Assembly: GCA_029573925.1 (NCBI GenBank)
Contig: JAKQBV010000020.1
Span: 1-9,557 of the forward strand
Source: a bacterium
GTDB lineage: Bacteria > UBP15 > UBA6099
Direction: 5' to 3'
Length of the DNA stretch: 9,557 bases
Below are positions 1 through 8,779 of this stretch, in pieces. The position numbers and the translations under genes were made by a program. Every line of letters begins with the position of its first letter. Position 1 is the stretch's first letter. The notes under the pieces were generated by a model. The model made no database searches and was not told the DNA's origin. It was given only the letters and a program-made list of their open reading frames with translations.

Positions 1-917
<917 letters not shown>

Positions 918-947
918 AGCGCGGACGCCGGATGGCGACGGAGCGGC

Positions 948-953
948 GGGGAG
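948..953 (+). promoter_or_regulatory. Shine-Dalgarno for atpG, supports the ATA start
   Basis: GGGGAG lies 11 bases before the ATA codon at 965 and just before an in-frame TGA at 956-958. It is the only good ribosome binding site in the atpA-atpG gap. It fits initiation at 965 and not at the ATG at 1037, where no comparable site precedes the start. Confidence 0.6.
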
Positions 954-964
954 TGTGAACGGCC

Positions 965-1837
965 ATAGCTGAAAATCCGAAGAAAATACGCACCAGAATA
1001 GTCGCTGTCAAGAACACGCAGAAGATTACTAGCGCCATGAAGATGATCGCGGCGGCGAGGCTTCGCAAGGCCGAAGAGCGCGCGATGATGGCGCGCCCGT
1101 ACGCGGACAGACTGCAAAGCTTCTTGGATGGATTTACGATATCGCCGGAGAACGTGCCTCACCCGCTCGCCGAGACGCGCGGAACAATCCGCAAACGGGG
1201 CTTGTTGCTGATAACTTCAGACCGCGGGCTTTGCGGAAGCTATAACGGCAACATACTGCGAGAGGCAGACAACTGGCTGAACGCCAACGGGCGCGACAAT
1301 TGTCTTTTCTACATCATCGGCAAAAAAGGCGTCAATTATTACAAAAGGCGCGGCGGAAATATCAAGTATTCGATGCTGGACATCGACCAGACGATTAACC
1401 ATAAACAAATCAAGGAAATCACGGACACGCTCGCGGCGGACTTCATCGCCGGGGAAGTGGACGAAGTGAACGTGCTGTATTCCAAGTACGTGTCCCCGGC
1501 GGTGTGCAAGCAGACGAACATCCCCCTGCTGCCGATACAGTCGGCGGAATCTGAAACCGAGCATAAAGGCCCGGCGGCGGACTTCATTTATCAGCCGAGT
1601 TCCGAGGCTCTGCTGGAGATATTGTTCCCGAAGTACCTGTACACCAGAATCATCACATCTCTCGCGGAAAGCTTCGCCAGCGAGCAGGGACAACGCATGG
1701 TGGCGATGACGAACGCGACGGACAACGCCGAGGAAATGGTGAGGTTGTTGACGCTTAAATACAACAACGCGCGCCAGACGGCGATAACAAAGGAACTGCT
1801 TGAAATAGTAGGCGGCGCCGAAGCGCTAGAGAAGTAA
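965..1837 (+). CDS. atpG: ATP synthase F1 subunit gamma, probable ATA start
   Basis: Gamma subunit, the central rotor shaft of the F1 motor. The first ATG is at 1037, but the same frame upstream encodes AENPKKIRTRI then VKNTQKITSAM, which matches the conserved gamma N-terminal helix (E. coli has KIASVQNTQKITKAMEM). The frame is closed by TGA at 956-958, and between there and 1037 there is no ATG, GTG or TTG. The codon where the family has Met-Ala is ATA-GCT at 965, with GGGGAG 11 bases upstream. Starting there gives 290 residues, the normal family length; starting at 1037 would remove 24 residues of the coiled-coil shaft. Other marks are SDRGLCGSYNGN and the C-terminal block SEQGQRMVAMTNATDNAEEM followed by YNNARQTAITKELLEIVGGA. 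A sequencing error (ATG read as ATA) is the main alternative for the start; the identity of the gene is not in doubt. Confidence 0.93.
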   Translation: MAENPKKIRTRIVAVKNTQKITSAMKMIAAARLRKAEERAMMARPYADRLQSFLDGFTISPENVPHPLAETRGTIRKRGLLLITSDRGLCGSYNGNILREADNWLNANGRDNCLFYIIGKKGVNYYKRRGGNIKYSMLDIDQTINHKQIKEITDTLAADFIAGEVDEVNVLYSKYVSPAVCKQTNIPLLPIQSAESETEHKGPAADFIYQPSSEALLEILFPKYLYTRIITSLAESFASEQGQRMVAMTNATDNAEEMVRLLTLKYNNARQTAITKELLEIVGGAEALEK

Positions 1838-1843
1838 ACAGCA

Positions 1844-1859
1844 GGGGCGCAGGCGCCCC
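1844..1859 (+). promoter_or_regulatory. Intercistronic stem-loop between atpG and atpD
   Basis: GGGGCG pairs with CGCCCC around a CAGG loop (6 GC pairs), 7 bases after the atpG stop and ending 8 bases before the atpD ribosome binding site. No T-run follows, so it is not a terminator. It may affect mRNA stability or translation of atpD; this role is inferred. Confidence 0.5.
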
Positions 1860-1876
1860 GCGGACGAGGTGACCCG

Positions 1877-3280
<1,404 letters not shown>

Positions 3281-3290
3281 AACACCGAAA

Positions 3291-3326
3291 GGTCCCTCGC
3301 GGGGCGGCAACGCGCGCGCGGGAACC
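3291..3326 (+). promoter_or_regulatory. Intercistronic stem-loop upstream of atpC
   Basis: The arm 3291-3301 (GGTCCCTCGCG) pairs with 3315-3326 (CGCGCGGGAACC) through GG(T)/(A)CC, CCC/GGG and CGCG/CGCG, with one mismatch and one bulged A. It ends 11 bases before the atpC ATG, and no T-run follows. The space between hairpin and ATG has no clear Shine-Dalgarno, so the structure could influence how much epsilon is made; this is inference. Confidence 0.45.
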
Positions 3327-3337
3327 GATTCAAAGTT

Positions 3338-3742
3338 ATGGCGGATCAAAACTACACACTCGATATCATGACGCCGATGAAGTCGGCCTTCAAAGGCGAC
3401 GTCAGAACGCTCATAGCGCGCGGCACGGACGGATACTTCGGAGTGCTGGCGAACCACGCTCCAATGCTGGCCGCGCTCGACTTCGGCCCGCTACACCTGC
3501 GCACCGCCGATGGCGCGGACAAATGGTTCGCCGTCAGCAGCGGATTCTTCGAGGTGCGCGGCAACAAAGCGGCTATTCTGGTCGAGACCTGCGAGTCGAA
3601 GGATGAAATCGACGTCGAGCGCGCAAGAAAAGCAAAAGAACGCGCTGAAGAGCGCCTCAAAAACCGCGACAACGTCGACATCAGACGCGCCGAGGCTGCC
3701 CTGTTGCGCGCTCTCATCCGCCTGAACATCGCGTCAAGATAA
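3338..3742 (+). CDS. atpC: ATP synthase F1 subunit epsilon
   Basis: Epsilon subunit, which joins the gamma shaft to the c-ring and in many bacteria can inhibit ATP hydrolysis. The protein is 134 residues, the usual length. The N-terminal beta-sandwich (1-~88) starts with YTLDIMTPMKSAF and carries GYFGVLANHAPMLAAL, matching the family GxLGIxPxHAPLL motif. The charged C-terminal part (~90-134) forms the two helices, so the regulatory domain is present. The ATG at 3338 agrees with the family start, but the preceding bases (ATTCAAAGTT) contain no clear ribosome binding site, which is odd next to the good sites of atpG and atpD. It is the last gene of the operon: an intrinsic terminator follows 16 bases after the stop. 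Confidence 0.96.
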   Translation: MADQNYTLDIMTPMKSAFKGDVRTLIARGTDGYFGVLANHAPMLAALDFGPLHLRTADGADKWFAVSSGFFEVRGNKAAILVETCESKDEIDVERARKAKERAEERLKNRDNVDIRRAEAALLRALIRLNIASR

Positions 3743-3758
3743 CTATTGCGAAATCTCT

Positions 3759-3791
3759 AAAGGGAAATCTTCATGCAAGGTTTCCCTTTTT
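3759..3791 (+). terminator. Rho-independent terminator of the atp operon
   Basis: AAAGGGAAA (3759-3767) and TTTCCCTTT (3781-3789) form a 9-bp perfect stem with a 13-base loop and end in a run of five T (3787-3791). It lies 16 bases after the atpC stop, where the operon is expected to end. The A-rich 5' arm means it could also work in reverse, but no leftward gene needs it. Confidence 0.85.
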
Positions 3792-3983
3792 CATTTTTAT
3801 GGTTTTTTAAGGGTTTCCTTTACATATCGGTTTTAAAGCGCCATGCTTTTAACAGCGGAGCAATCCGCGCGGACGGTTGTGAAAATTATCTGCGGCGTAT
3901 GTATTCTGTGAAGGCAAGCGGCATACTGGAGCGGATTCCTCTCCGAAATACACCTCAAAACGATAACTGAAAACTATCCGCAA

Positions 3984-4010
3984 CCCCGAAGACGAGCGAT
4001 CGTCGCGGGG
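3984..4010 (+). promoter_or_regulatory. Stem-loop with GNRA tetraloop in helicase leader
   Basis: CCCCG (3984-3988) pairs with CGGGG (4006-4010) and GACGA (3991-3995) with TCGTC (4000-4004). A small AA/G internal loop separates the two helices, and the cap is GCGA, a GNRA tetraloop. No T-run follows directly. It looks like a folded RNA element in the leader of the helicase mRNA. Confidence 0.5.
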
Positions 4011-4069
4011 CGCAGATTTGACGCCTGAACGCGGCTTTTTAGCGCGCGGAGGGCGGCGGAGCGCAAATA

Positions 4070-4085
4070 AACGGCCGAGGCCGTT
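4070..4085 (+). promoter_or_regulatory. Second stem-loop of the helicase leader
   Basis: AACGGCC (4070-4076) and GGCCGTT (4079-4085) are perfect inverted repeats around GA. As RNA the closing pair must open to give a CGAG loop, leaving six pairs. It lies 55 bases before the helicase start and could equally be a DNA palindrome for a regulator. Confidence 0.4.
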
Positions 4086-4109
4086 GATATTTCTATATGG
4101 AAGGAAGCG

Positions 4110-4125
4110 GCGGCGGAACCGCCGC
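4110..4125 (+). promoter_or_regulatory. Stem-loop abutting the helicase ribosome binding site
   Basis: GCGGCGG (4110-4116) and CCGCCGC (4119-4125) form a GC-only stem with an effective GAAC loop. It ends directly against the AGAGGA ribosome binding site (4126-4131), so its folding could limit ribosome access. That regulatory effect is inferred from position only. Confidence 0.45.
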
Positions 4126-4139
4126 AGAGGAAATGTTTT

Positions 4140-5399
<1,260 letters not shown>

Positions 5400-5464
5400 G
5401 CGGGGAACGTTCAGCAATGTTTTAAGCTGAAAAAATCAACAGAATAGGTTTTCGCCTTCGGCGA

Positions 5465-5501
5465 TTGGGGAAAAACCCTTTGGAAAGGGTTCTTTCCCCA
5501 A
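5465..5501. terminator. Bidirectional terminator hairpin between convergent genes
   Basis: TTGGGGAAA (5465-5473) pairs with TTTCCCCAA (5493-5501), and inside it AACCCTTT (5474-5481) pairs with AAAGGGTT (5484-5491), with one bulged C at 5492. This gives about 17 pairs around a tiny GG turn. It sits between the helicase (+) and the kinase (-), both of which end facing it. The T-tracts are short and interrupted (CCCCTTTTCCC on +), so termination strength is uncertain, but the position and symmetry suit both strands. Confidence 0.65.
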
Positions 5502-5529
5502 ACCCCTTTTCCCAAACATTTTGCGCTAT

Positions 5530-5554
5530 CCCGAATCCTAACGACGGATTCGGG
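5530..5554. terminator. Stem-loop directly after the kinase stop
   Basis: CCCGAATCC (5530-5538) and GGATTCGGG (5546-5554) form a 9-bp perfect stem with a 7-base loop, starting one base beyond the kinase TGA on the minus strand. No T-run follows on either strand, so it is more likely a 3'-end protecting hairpin or part of a compound terminator with 5465-5501 than a stand-alone terminator. Confidence 0.5.
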
Positions 5555-5555
5555 T

Positions 5556-6476
5556 TCATTGTCGATAGAGGCGCATGGCGGCGTTCAGGGTGGGGATGCC
5601 GTCGCGAGCGCCTATCGCGCCGCAGGTCAGGAAGGCGGCGGCGTTGGCGAATTCGCAACAGCGTTTGACGTCCCATCCGTTGAGCAGGCCGTGAATGTAT
5701 CCGCCGTGAAAGACGTCGCCTGCCCCGGTGGTGTCCACCACGAAACCGGGTTTGGAGTAAGCCTTAACCATGAAAGAGCCGTCGCGGGTGGCGCCGGCGC
5801 AGCCTTTTTCACCAAGCGTGACAACCGCCGCGCGAGGGCCTGCGGAGAGGATTTTTTCACACGCCGACGCGGGACTGATTTTCGCGCCGTAGTATCTTCT
5901 GGCGAACTCGCGGGAGGCGACAAAGTGATCCACAGAGGCGAAAATCTCGTCCATGCGCTCGCGGGGACTTCCGGCGTCGATGACTGACGGGATGCCTCTG
6001 CGGCGGGCTGTTTTCAGGGCGAGGATAGCCGCGCGCGCGTCGCGCCCGTCCACATGCATGACGCGGCACTGCGGAAGCGCGGTCCCGGAAACGGCGCGGG
6101 GCGGCAGAGGCAGCGCGCCAGTCTGGTCCAACGCGCACGCCCTGCTTCCCGTCGATTCGTCTATCCATACGAACGCCTTGCACGTCCGCGCTTTCCGATG
6201 CAGAACCATTCCGTCCGCTCGCACGCCGTATCGCTCAAGCTCCCGCTGGATGAAAAGTCCCTCGTGGTCGTTGCCGGCCGAGCCGATGAAGGAGCAACTC
6301 CTTTTCCATTTGGCAAGAGCCACCAGCGCGGTGGGAACAGGCGCGCCTCCCTGCATCGTAAATTCTTTCACTGTTGTTTTTTCGTCAGGCTCCGGATACT
6401 TGCCCAGCACGCACTGATAGTCCAGCGCGCACAAACCTATTCCCAAACAATCAAAAACGGATTCGTTATTTTTCAT
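5556..6476 (-). CDS. PfkB (ribokinase) family sugar kinase
   Basis: A 306-residue cytosolic ATP-dependent kinase of the PfkB/ribokinase fold, which phosphorylates a sugar or related alcohol. Family marks: an N-terminal strand CLGIGLCALD (10-19), the substrate lid and GGAPVPTA (43-50), and the second PfkB signature DTTGAGDVFHGGYIHG (248-263) with the catalytic base Asp254 in the GAGD anion hole. HVDGRDA (141-147) recalls the HIEGRNA of ketohexokinase, and GAGDVFHG and the GG-A-PxxTA lid recall sulfofructose kinase (YihV). These are family resemblances; the substrate cannot be read from the sequence. The start has GGAG 7 bases upstream. The gene lies 37 bases downstream of the DUF362 gene on the same strand, so they are probably cotranscribed. 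It ends with TGA one base from a stem-loop. Confidence 0.88.
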   Translation of the reverse strand: MKNNESVFDCLGIGLCALDYQCVLGKYPEPDEKTTVKEFTMQGGAPVPTALVALAKWKRSCSFIGSAGNDHEGLFIQRELERYGVRADGMVLHRKARTCKAFVWIDESTGSRACALDQTGALPLPPRAVSGTALPQCRVMHVDGRDARAAILALKTARRRGIPSVIDAGSPRERMDEIFASVDHFVASREFARRYYGAKISPASACEKILSAGPRAAVVTLGEKGCAGATRDGSFMVKAYSKPGFVVDTTGAGDVFHGGYIHGLLNGWDVKRCCEFANAAAFLTCGAIGARDGIPTLNAAMRLYRQ

Positions 6477-6488
6477 TGAGTCGCTCCG

Positions 6489-6515
6489 GAGAAAGCCGCC
6501 AGAGGCGGGCTTCTC
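6489..6515 (-). promoter_or_regulatory. Intercistronic stem-loop in the DUF362-kinase operon
   Basis: On the minus strand GAGAAGCCCGCC pairs with GGCGGCTTTCTC around a TCT loop, with two single-base bulges, for about 11 pairs. It begins right after the DUF362 stop and ends next to the kinase ribosome binding site (6484-6487). No T-run follows, so read-through is expected. It may set relative expression of the two genes. Confidence 0.5.
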
Positions 6516-7658
6516 TTACTTTCTCACCATCTCGATAAGTTTGACCAGCGGCGGTTTGTTGAGAGCGACCGCGCTGTAAATGCAGAGTTCGTGGCAGCAA
6601 AAACAAAGGATGCATTTGTCGTTGTTGATTTTCCCTGCTTTTTCGTCGAAAGAAATGGCTCCGGCGGGGCAGACTTCGGCGCATTTGCGGCATTTGACGC
6701 ACTTTTCCGGCTCGATGCGCGGGCGCACTTTCGTCAACTCGGTGAAAGGCGAGGCGAGCACGGGCATGAGCAGGAACGCGGCGGATGACGGCCTGCGGAC
6801 GCGGCGGCGCACGTTCTCCAGCCGCTCGCCGAGGACCTCGATGTCTTTAAGTTTATAGGCTCCCATTCCGCGCAGCCCCGCGCATTCGGTGACGGCTATC
6901 TCGCCGGGGGAGAACCCCAGAGCGGCGGCGGCAAACGCGTCAAGCGCCACCGCGTCCGCCGCGCCCGCGATAAATTTAAGCGCTATCGGCTTGCCCTGAC
7001 TCGGGCCTGTGCCTTCCATCCCGACTACCGCGTCCATTATCGAAAGCGCGGGGGGCATGGCCGAATAGATGTCCGCCACCGCCTCCGCAAAATCCCTGTA
7101 GCGCGCGAACCTGTGCGCCGCCACTCTGTCCGTTGTGGCAGTCAGGCCGAACATGTTTTTTACCGCCCCCGTCATCAGCGTCTGCATGTGAGTCTTCAAT
7201 TTGCAGACGTTCACTATGACGTCCACCTCGTCCAGATGCTTGGGGATATGGATGTGGGTCAGTTTTTTTGCGCCGGGGATTTCCAATTTTCTGAAGCTGT
7301 GTTTTTCGAGGGAGACCAGTTCAGCGCCGGTCTCCTGCGCCACTCGCGGCATGTCGGTTGCGGTGTGCACTTTGCGGGTTCCGCCGGCATGGAAGCCGCC
7401 GGGCAGGTCGCCGAAAGAGACTGTCGCGCCGAGGTCTTGCAGCCTTCGGATGACCGCTATCAGGACCGCCGGGTGGGTTGTTACCGCCTCTTCGGGTTTT
7501 GCCGCCAGAAGCAGATTCGGTTTGACGAACACTTTCTTGCCTCTGCCGACGAATTTCTCTAGTCCGCCTAGCAATTCCAGCATGTCGTCTAAGGACTTGC
7601 CGACCCGTTCGGGGGAGTAATCCTCGCATCTTGCCACCGCGACTATAGACTTTTTCAT
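6516..7658 (-). CDS. DUF362 domain protein with C-terminal 2x[4Fe-4S] ferredoxin
   Basis: A 380-residue protein with two parts. Residues 1-~305 are a DUF362 domain, recognised by KVFVKPNLL (42-50), THPAVL (61-66), a GDLPGG turn (83-88), VNVCKLKTHMQTLMTGAVKNMFG (149-171) and DAVVGMEGTGPSQG (209-222). Residues ~313-365 are a ferredoxin-like module with C320, C323, C326, C330 followed by Pro, and C349, C352, C355, C359 followed by Ile, so two [4Fe-4S] clusters are likely. An extra Cys354 sits in the second motif. The function of DUF362 proteins is not established; electron transfer is inferred from the clusters. No signal peptide is seen. The frame stays open upstream to 7799, but the first strand of the domain begins at MKKSIVAVAR, so I chose 7658; the ribosome binding site there is weak. 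It is the first gene of a two-gene operon with the kinase. Confidence 0.85.
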   Translation of the reverse strand: MKKSIVAVARCEDYSPERVGKSLDDMLELLGGLEKFVGRGKKVFVKPNLLLAAKPEEAVTTHPAVLIAVIRRLQDLGATVSFGDLPGGFHAGGTRKVHTATDMPRVAQETGAELVSLEKHSFRKLEIPGAKKLTHIHIPKHLDEVDVIVNVCKLKTHMQTLMTGAVKNMFGLTATTDRVAAHRFARYRDFAEAVADIYSAMPPALSIMDAVVGMEGTGPSQGKPIALKFIAGAADAVALDAFAAAALGFSPGEIAVTECAGLRGMGAYKLKDIEVLGERLENVRRRVRRPSSAAFLLMPVLASPFTELTKVRPRIEPEKCVKCRKCAEVCPAGAISFDEKAGKINNDKCILCFCCHELCIYSAVALNKPPLVKLIEMVRK

Positions 7659-7665
7659 GCCGTAA

Positions 7666-7694
7666 ATTCTAACAGAGCGCAAGCGCGGATGAAA
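7666..7694 (-). promoter_or_regulatory. Weak sigma70-like promoter for the DUF362 operon
   Basis: On the minus strand TAGAAT (7671-7666) is a good -10, 7 bases before the ATG at 7658. The -35 is poor: TTTCAT at 17 bases or GTTTCA at 18. If used, the transcript would start at or very near the ATG and be leaderless, which would fit the lack of a clear ribosome binding site. Confidence 0.35.
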
Positions 7695-7732
7695 CATTTG
7701 AAAAAAAAGGGCGCTGGCGGCGCGCGGGCGCT

Positions 7733-7762
7733 TTGACTTTTGACCTAGCGCGGCGCTAGAAT
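7733..7762 (+). promoter_or_regulatory. Sigma70-type promoter for the enoyl-CoA hydratase gene
   Basis: TTGACT (7733-7738) and TAGAAT (7757-7762) each match the consensus at five of six positions and are 18 bases apart. Transcription would start near 7769, giving a leader of about 55 bases with AAGGAG before the ATG at 7824. It faces away from the DUF362 operon. Confidence 0.7.
7745..7759. promoter_or_regulatory. Perfect palindrome in promoter spacer, candidate operator
   Basis: CTAGCGC-G-GCGCTAG is a 7-bp perfect inverted repeat with one central base. It lies between the -35 and -10 and overlaps the first three bases of the -10. Such a position is typical for a repressor site. No regulator gene is present in the window. 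Confidence 0.5.
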
Positions 7763-7774
7763 CGAAACGTTTCG
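7763..7774. promoter_or_regulatory. LacI/GalR-like palindrome at the transcription start
   Basis: CGAAACGTTTCG is a perfect 12-bp palindrome with a central CG, directly after the -10 and spanning the predicted start site. The AAACGTTT core with central CG is the shape of many LacI/GalR-family operators (for example the PurR core). Assignment to that family is inference. Confidence 0.5.
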
Positions 7775-7823
7775 CAGCCTGAATAGGCGGATCAAACAAA
7801 TAACCGGAAGGAGAAAAATACTA

Positions 7824-8594
7824 ATGGAATACAAGAATTTGATTGCTGAAAAGAAAAATGGATACGGGCAGATCACATTGAACAGGCCGCCGGTGAACGC
7901 GCTGAGCGGGGATTTGGTGGTCGAAATAGGCGCGGCGATAGACGAGTTCGCGGCGGACGCAGACGTCAGGTCGATTGTTGTCACCGGAGCCGGAGAAAAA
8001 GCGTTTTGCGCCGGGGCGGACCTTAAGGCCGGGTTCGGGGACAATCCGGACACGTTCGTGAAGCGCGGGCAGGACACGTTTCTGAAGGTGGAAACGTGCG
8101 GCAAGCCTGTCATCGCGGCGATAAACGGCATCACTCTTGGCGGCGGTTGCGAATTGGCTCTCTCCTGCACCTTCAGGGTCATCGCCGAAAACGCGATTAT
8201 CGGGCTTCCCGAATCCAATCTGGGAATAATCCCCGGATACGGCGGCACTCAGAGGCTGTCCCGCCTAGTCGGCAAATCCAAGTCGCTCCACATGATGATT
8301 TTCGGTCAGCACATTAAGGCTGAAGAAGCGGTGGCGATAGGGCTTTGCGACAAGCTTTGCGCGCCCGGAAAGGCGCTTGAGGAAGCGGTCGCGTTGGCCG
8401 AACTGGCCGCAACGCGCTCTCCCATTGCGACTCGCTCCATTCTCGATTCCGTCAATAGGGGCGTCGAGACGGACATCCAGTCCGGACTCGACATAGAGCG
8501 AGCTAATTTCCTCGTCGCGCTTGCGTCCGGCGACGCCCGCGAGGGCATTTCAGCTTTCTTGGAAAAGCGCAAGGCTGAATTCAAGGGCGTCTGA
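7824..8594 (+). CDS. Enoyl-CoA hydratase (crotonase family)
   Basis: A 256-residue crotonase-fold enzyme that probably adds water to trans-2-enoyl-CoA to give 3-hydroxyacyl-CoA, or the reverse, as in butyrate-type or beta-oxidation pathways. The oxyanion-hole stretch FCAGADLKAG (61-70) and NGITLGGGCELALSC (101-115) are present. Both catalytic glutamates of true hydratases are there: E110 in GGCE and E130 in GLPE, followed by GIIPGYGGTQRLSRLVG. The C-terminal end FLEKRKAEFKG also resembles clostridial Crt. Length is normal. AAGGAG lies 10 bases before the ATG. The gene has its own promoter with two palindromes and a terminator-like hairpin 50 bases after the stop, so it appears monocistronic; no thiolase or 3-hydroxyacyl-CoA dehydrogenase gene is beside it here. 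The chain-length specificity cannot be read. Confidence 0.93.
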   Translation: MEYKNLIAEKKNGYGQITLNRPPVNALSGDLVVEIGAAIDEFAADADVRSIVVTGAGEKAFCAGADLKAGFGDNPDTFVKRGQDTFLKVETCGKPVIAAINGITLGGGCELALSCTFRVIAENAIIGLPESNLGIIPGYGGTQRLSRLVGKSKSLHMMIFGQHIKAEEAVAIGLCDKLCAPGKALEEAVALAELAATRSPIATRSILDSVNRGVETDIQSGLDIERANFLVALASGDAREGISAFLEKRKAEFKGV

Positions 8595-8632
8595 GGCGGG
8601 CCGACTTAAAAATCACCCAAATCATTCCGAAC

Positions 8633-8665
8633 TGTGGCATTTAGGTCACACGTGGTGTGGCATTT
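8633..8665 (+). repeat. Direct repeat TGTGGCATTT
   Basis: The 10-mer TGTGGCATTT occurs at 8633-8642 and again at 8656-8665, 23 bases apart. The second copy overlaps the terminator stem and T-run. It could be two half-sites for a regulator of the downstream gene or a trace of local duplication. Confidence 0.45.
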
Positions 8666-8667
8666 TT
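8645..8667 (+). terminator. Probable intrinsic terminator of the hydratase gene
   Basis: GTCACAC (8645-8651) pairs with GTGTGGC (8655-8661), seven pairs including one G-T, around a GTG loop, followed at once by ATTTTT. It lies 50 bases after the hydratase stop. The loop is short, so the end pair may open, but hairpin plus T-run is the normal arrangement. Confidence 0.6.
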
Positions 8668-8763
8668 GTCAATTATTTGTCTCAAAACAGACGTTTTTTA
8701 TTGATGCAGTTTTAAAAAAGCTCGAAAACAGTGCGTTTTTTATTTTTGTGATTTTATGGCAAA

Positions 8764-8779
8764 TGGCATAAATATTGCG
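8764..8779 (+). promoter_or_regulatory. Sigma54-like -24/-12 promoter element
   Basis: TGGCAT-AAATA-TTGCG matches the RpoN core (TGGCAC-N5-TTGCA/T) with the invariant GG (8765-8766) and GC (8777-8778) exactly 10 bases apart. The last T8769 and G8779 are off-consensus. The start would be near 8790, giving a leader of about 240 bases to the exported protein at 9034. The -12 half also lies in a 12-bp palindrome, TATTGCGCAATA (8773-8784). Confidence 0.45.

Larger units (their letters stand above)
3792..4139 (+). other. Gene-free leader upstream of the RNA helicase
   Basis: About 350 bases between the atp terminator and the helicase hold no gene I can support. A 65-codon frame (3773-3970) begins inside the terminator stem and resembles nothing known. 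The first ~100 bases are T-rich, then the stretch becomes GC-rich with three stem-loops (3984-4010, 4070-4085, 4110-4125). No convincing sigma70 promoter is visible; TTTACA at 3819-3824 lacks a matching -10. If transcription starts in the T-rich part, the helicase mRNA would have a structured 5' leader of 150-300 bases. Confidence 0.5.

Noticed and set aside
3773..3970. 65-codon plus-strand frame after atpC
   Set aside because: It begins inside the atp terminator; its apparent ribosome binding site is the terminator's own AAGGGAAA arm. The product has no recognisable domain.
4018..4041. TTGACG at 4018 as a helicase promoter -35
   Set aside because: No acceptable -10 lies 16-18 bases downstream; the only T-rich hexamer is 12 bases away.
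5559..5987. 142-codon plus-strand frame over the kinase
   Set aside because: Opposite strand of a well-supported PfkB gene whose signature motifs fix the true frame.
7659..7799. 47-residue N-terminal extension of the DUF362 protein
   Set aside because: The extension is low-complexity, lies over the divergent promoter region, and the domain's first strand starts at the internal Met (7658).
8633..8665. CRISPR-like repeat
   Set aside because: Only two 10-base copies with a 13-base gap; far too short and too few for an array.
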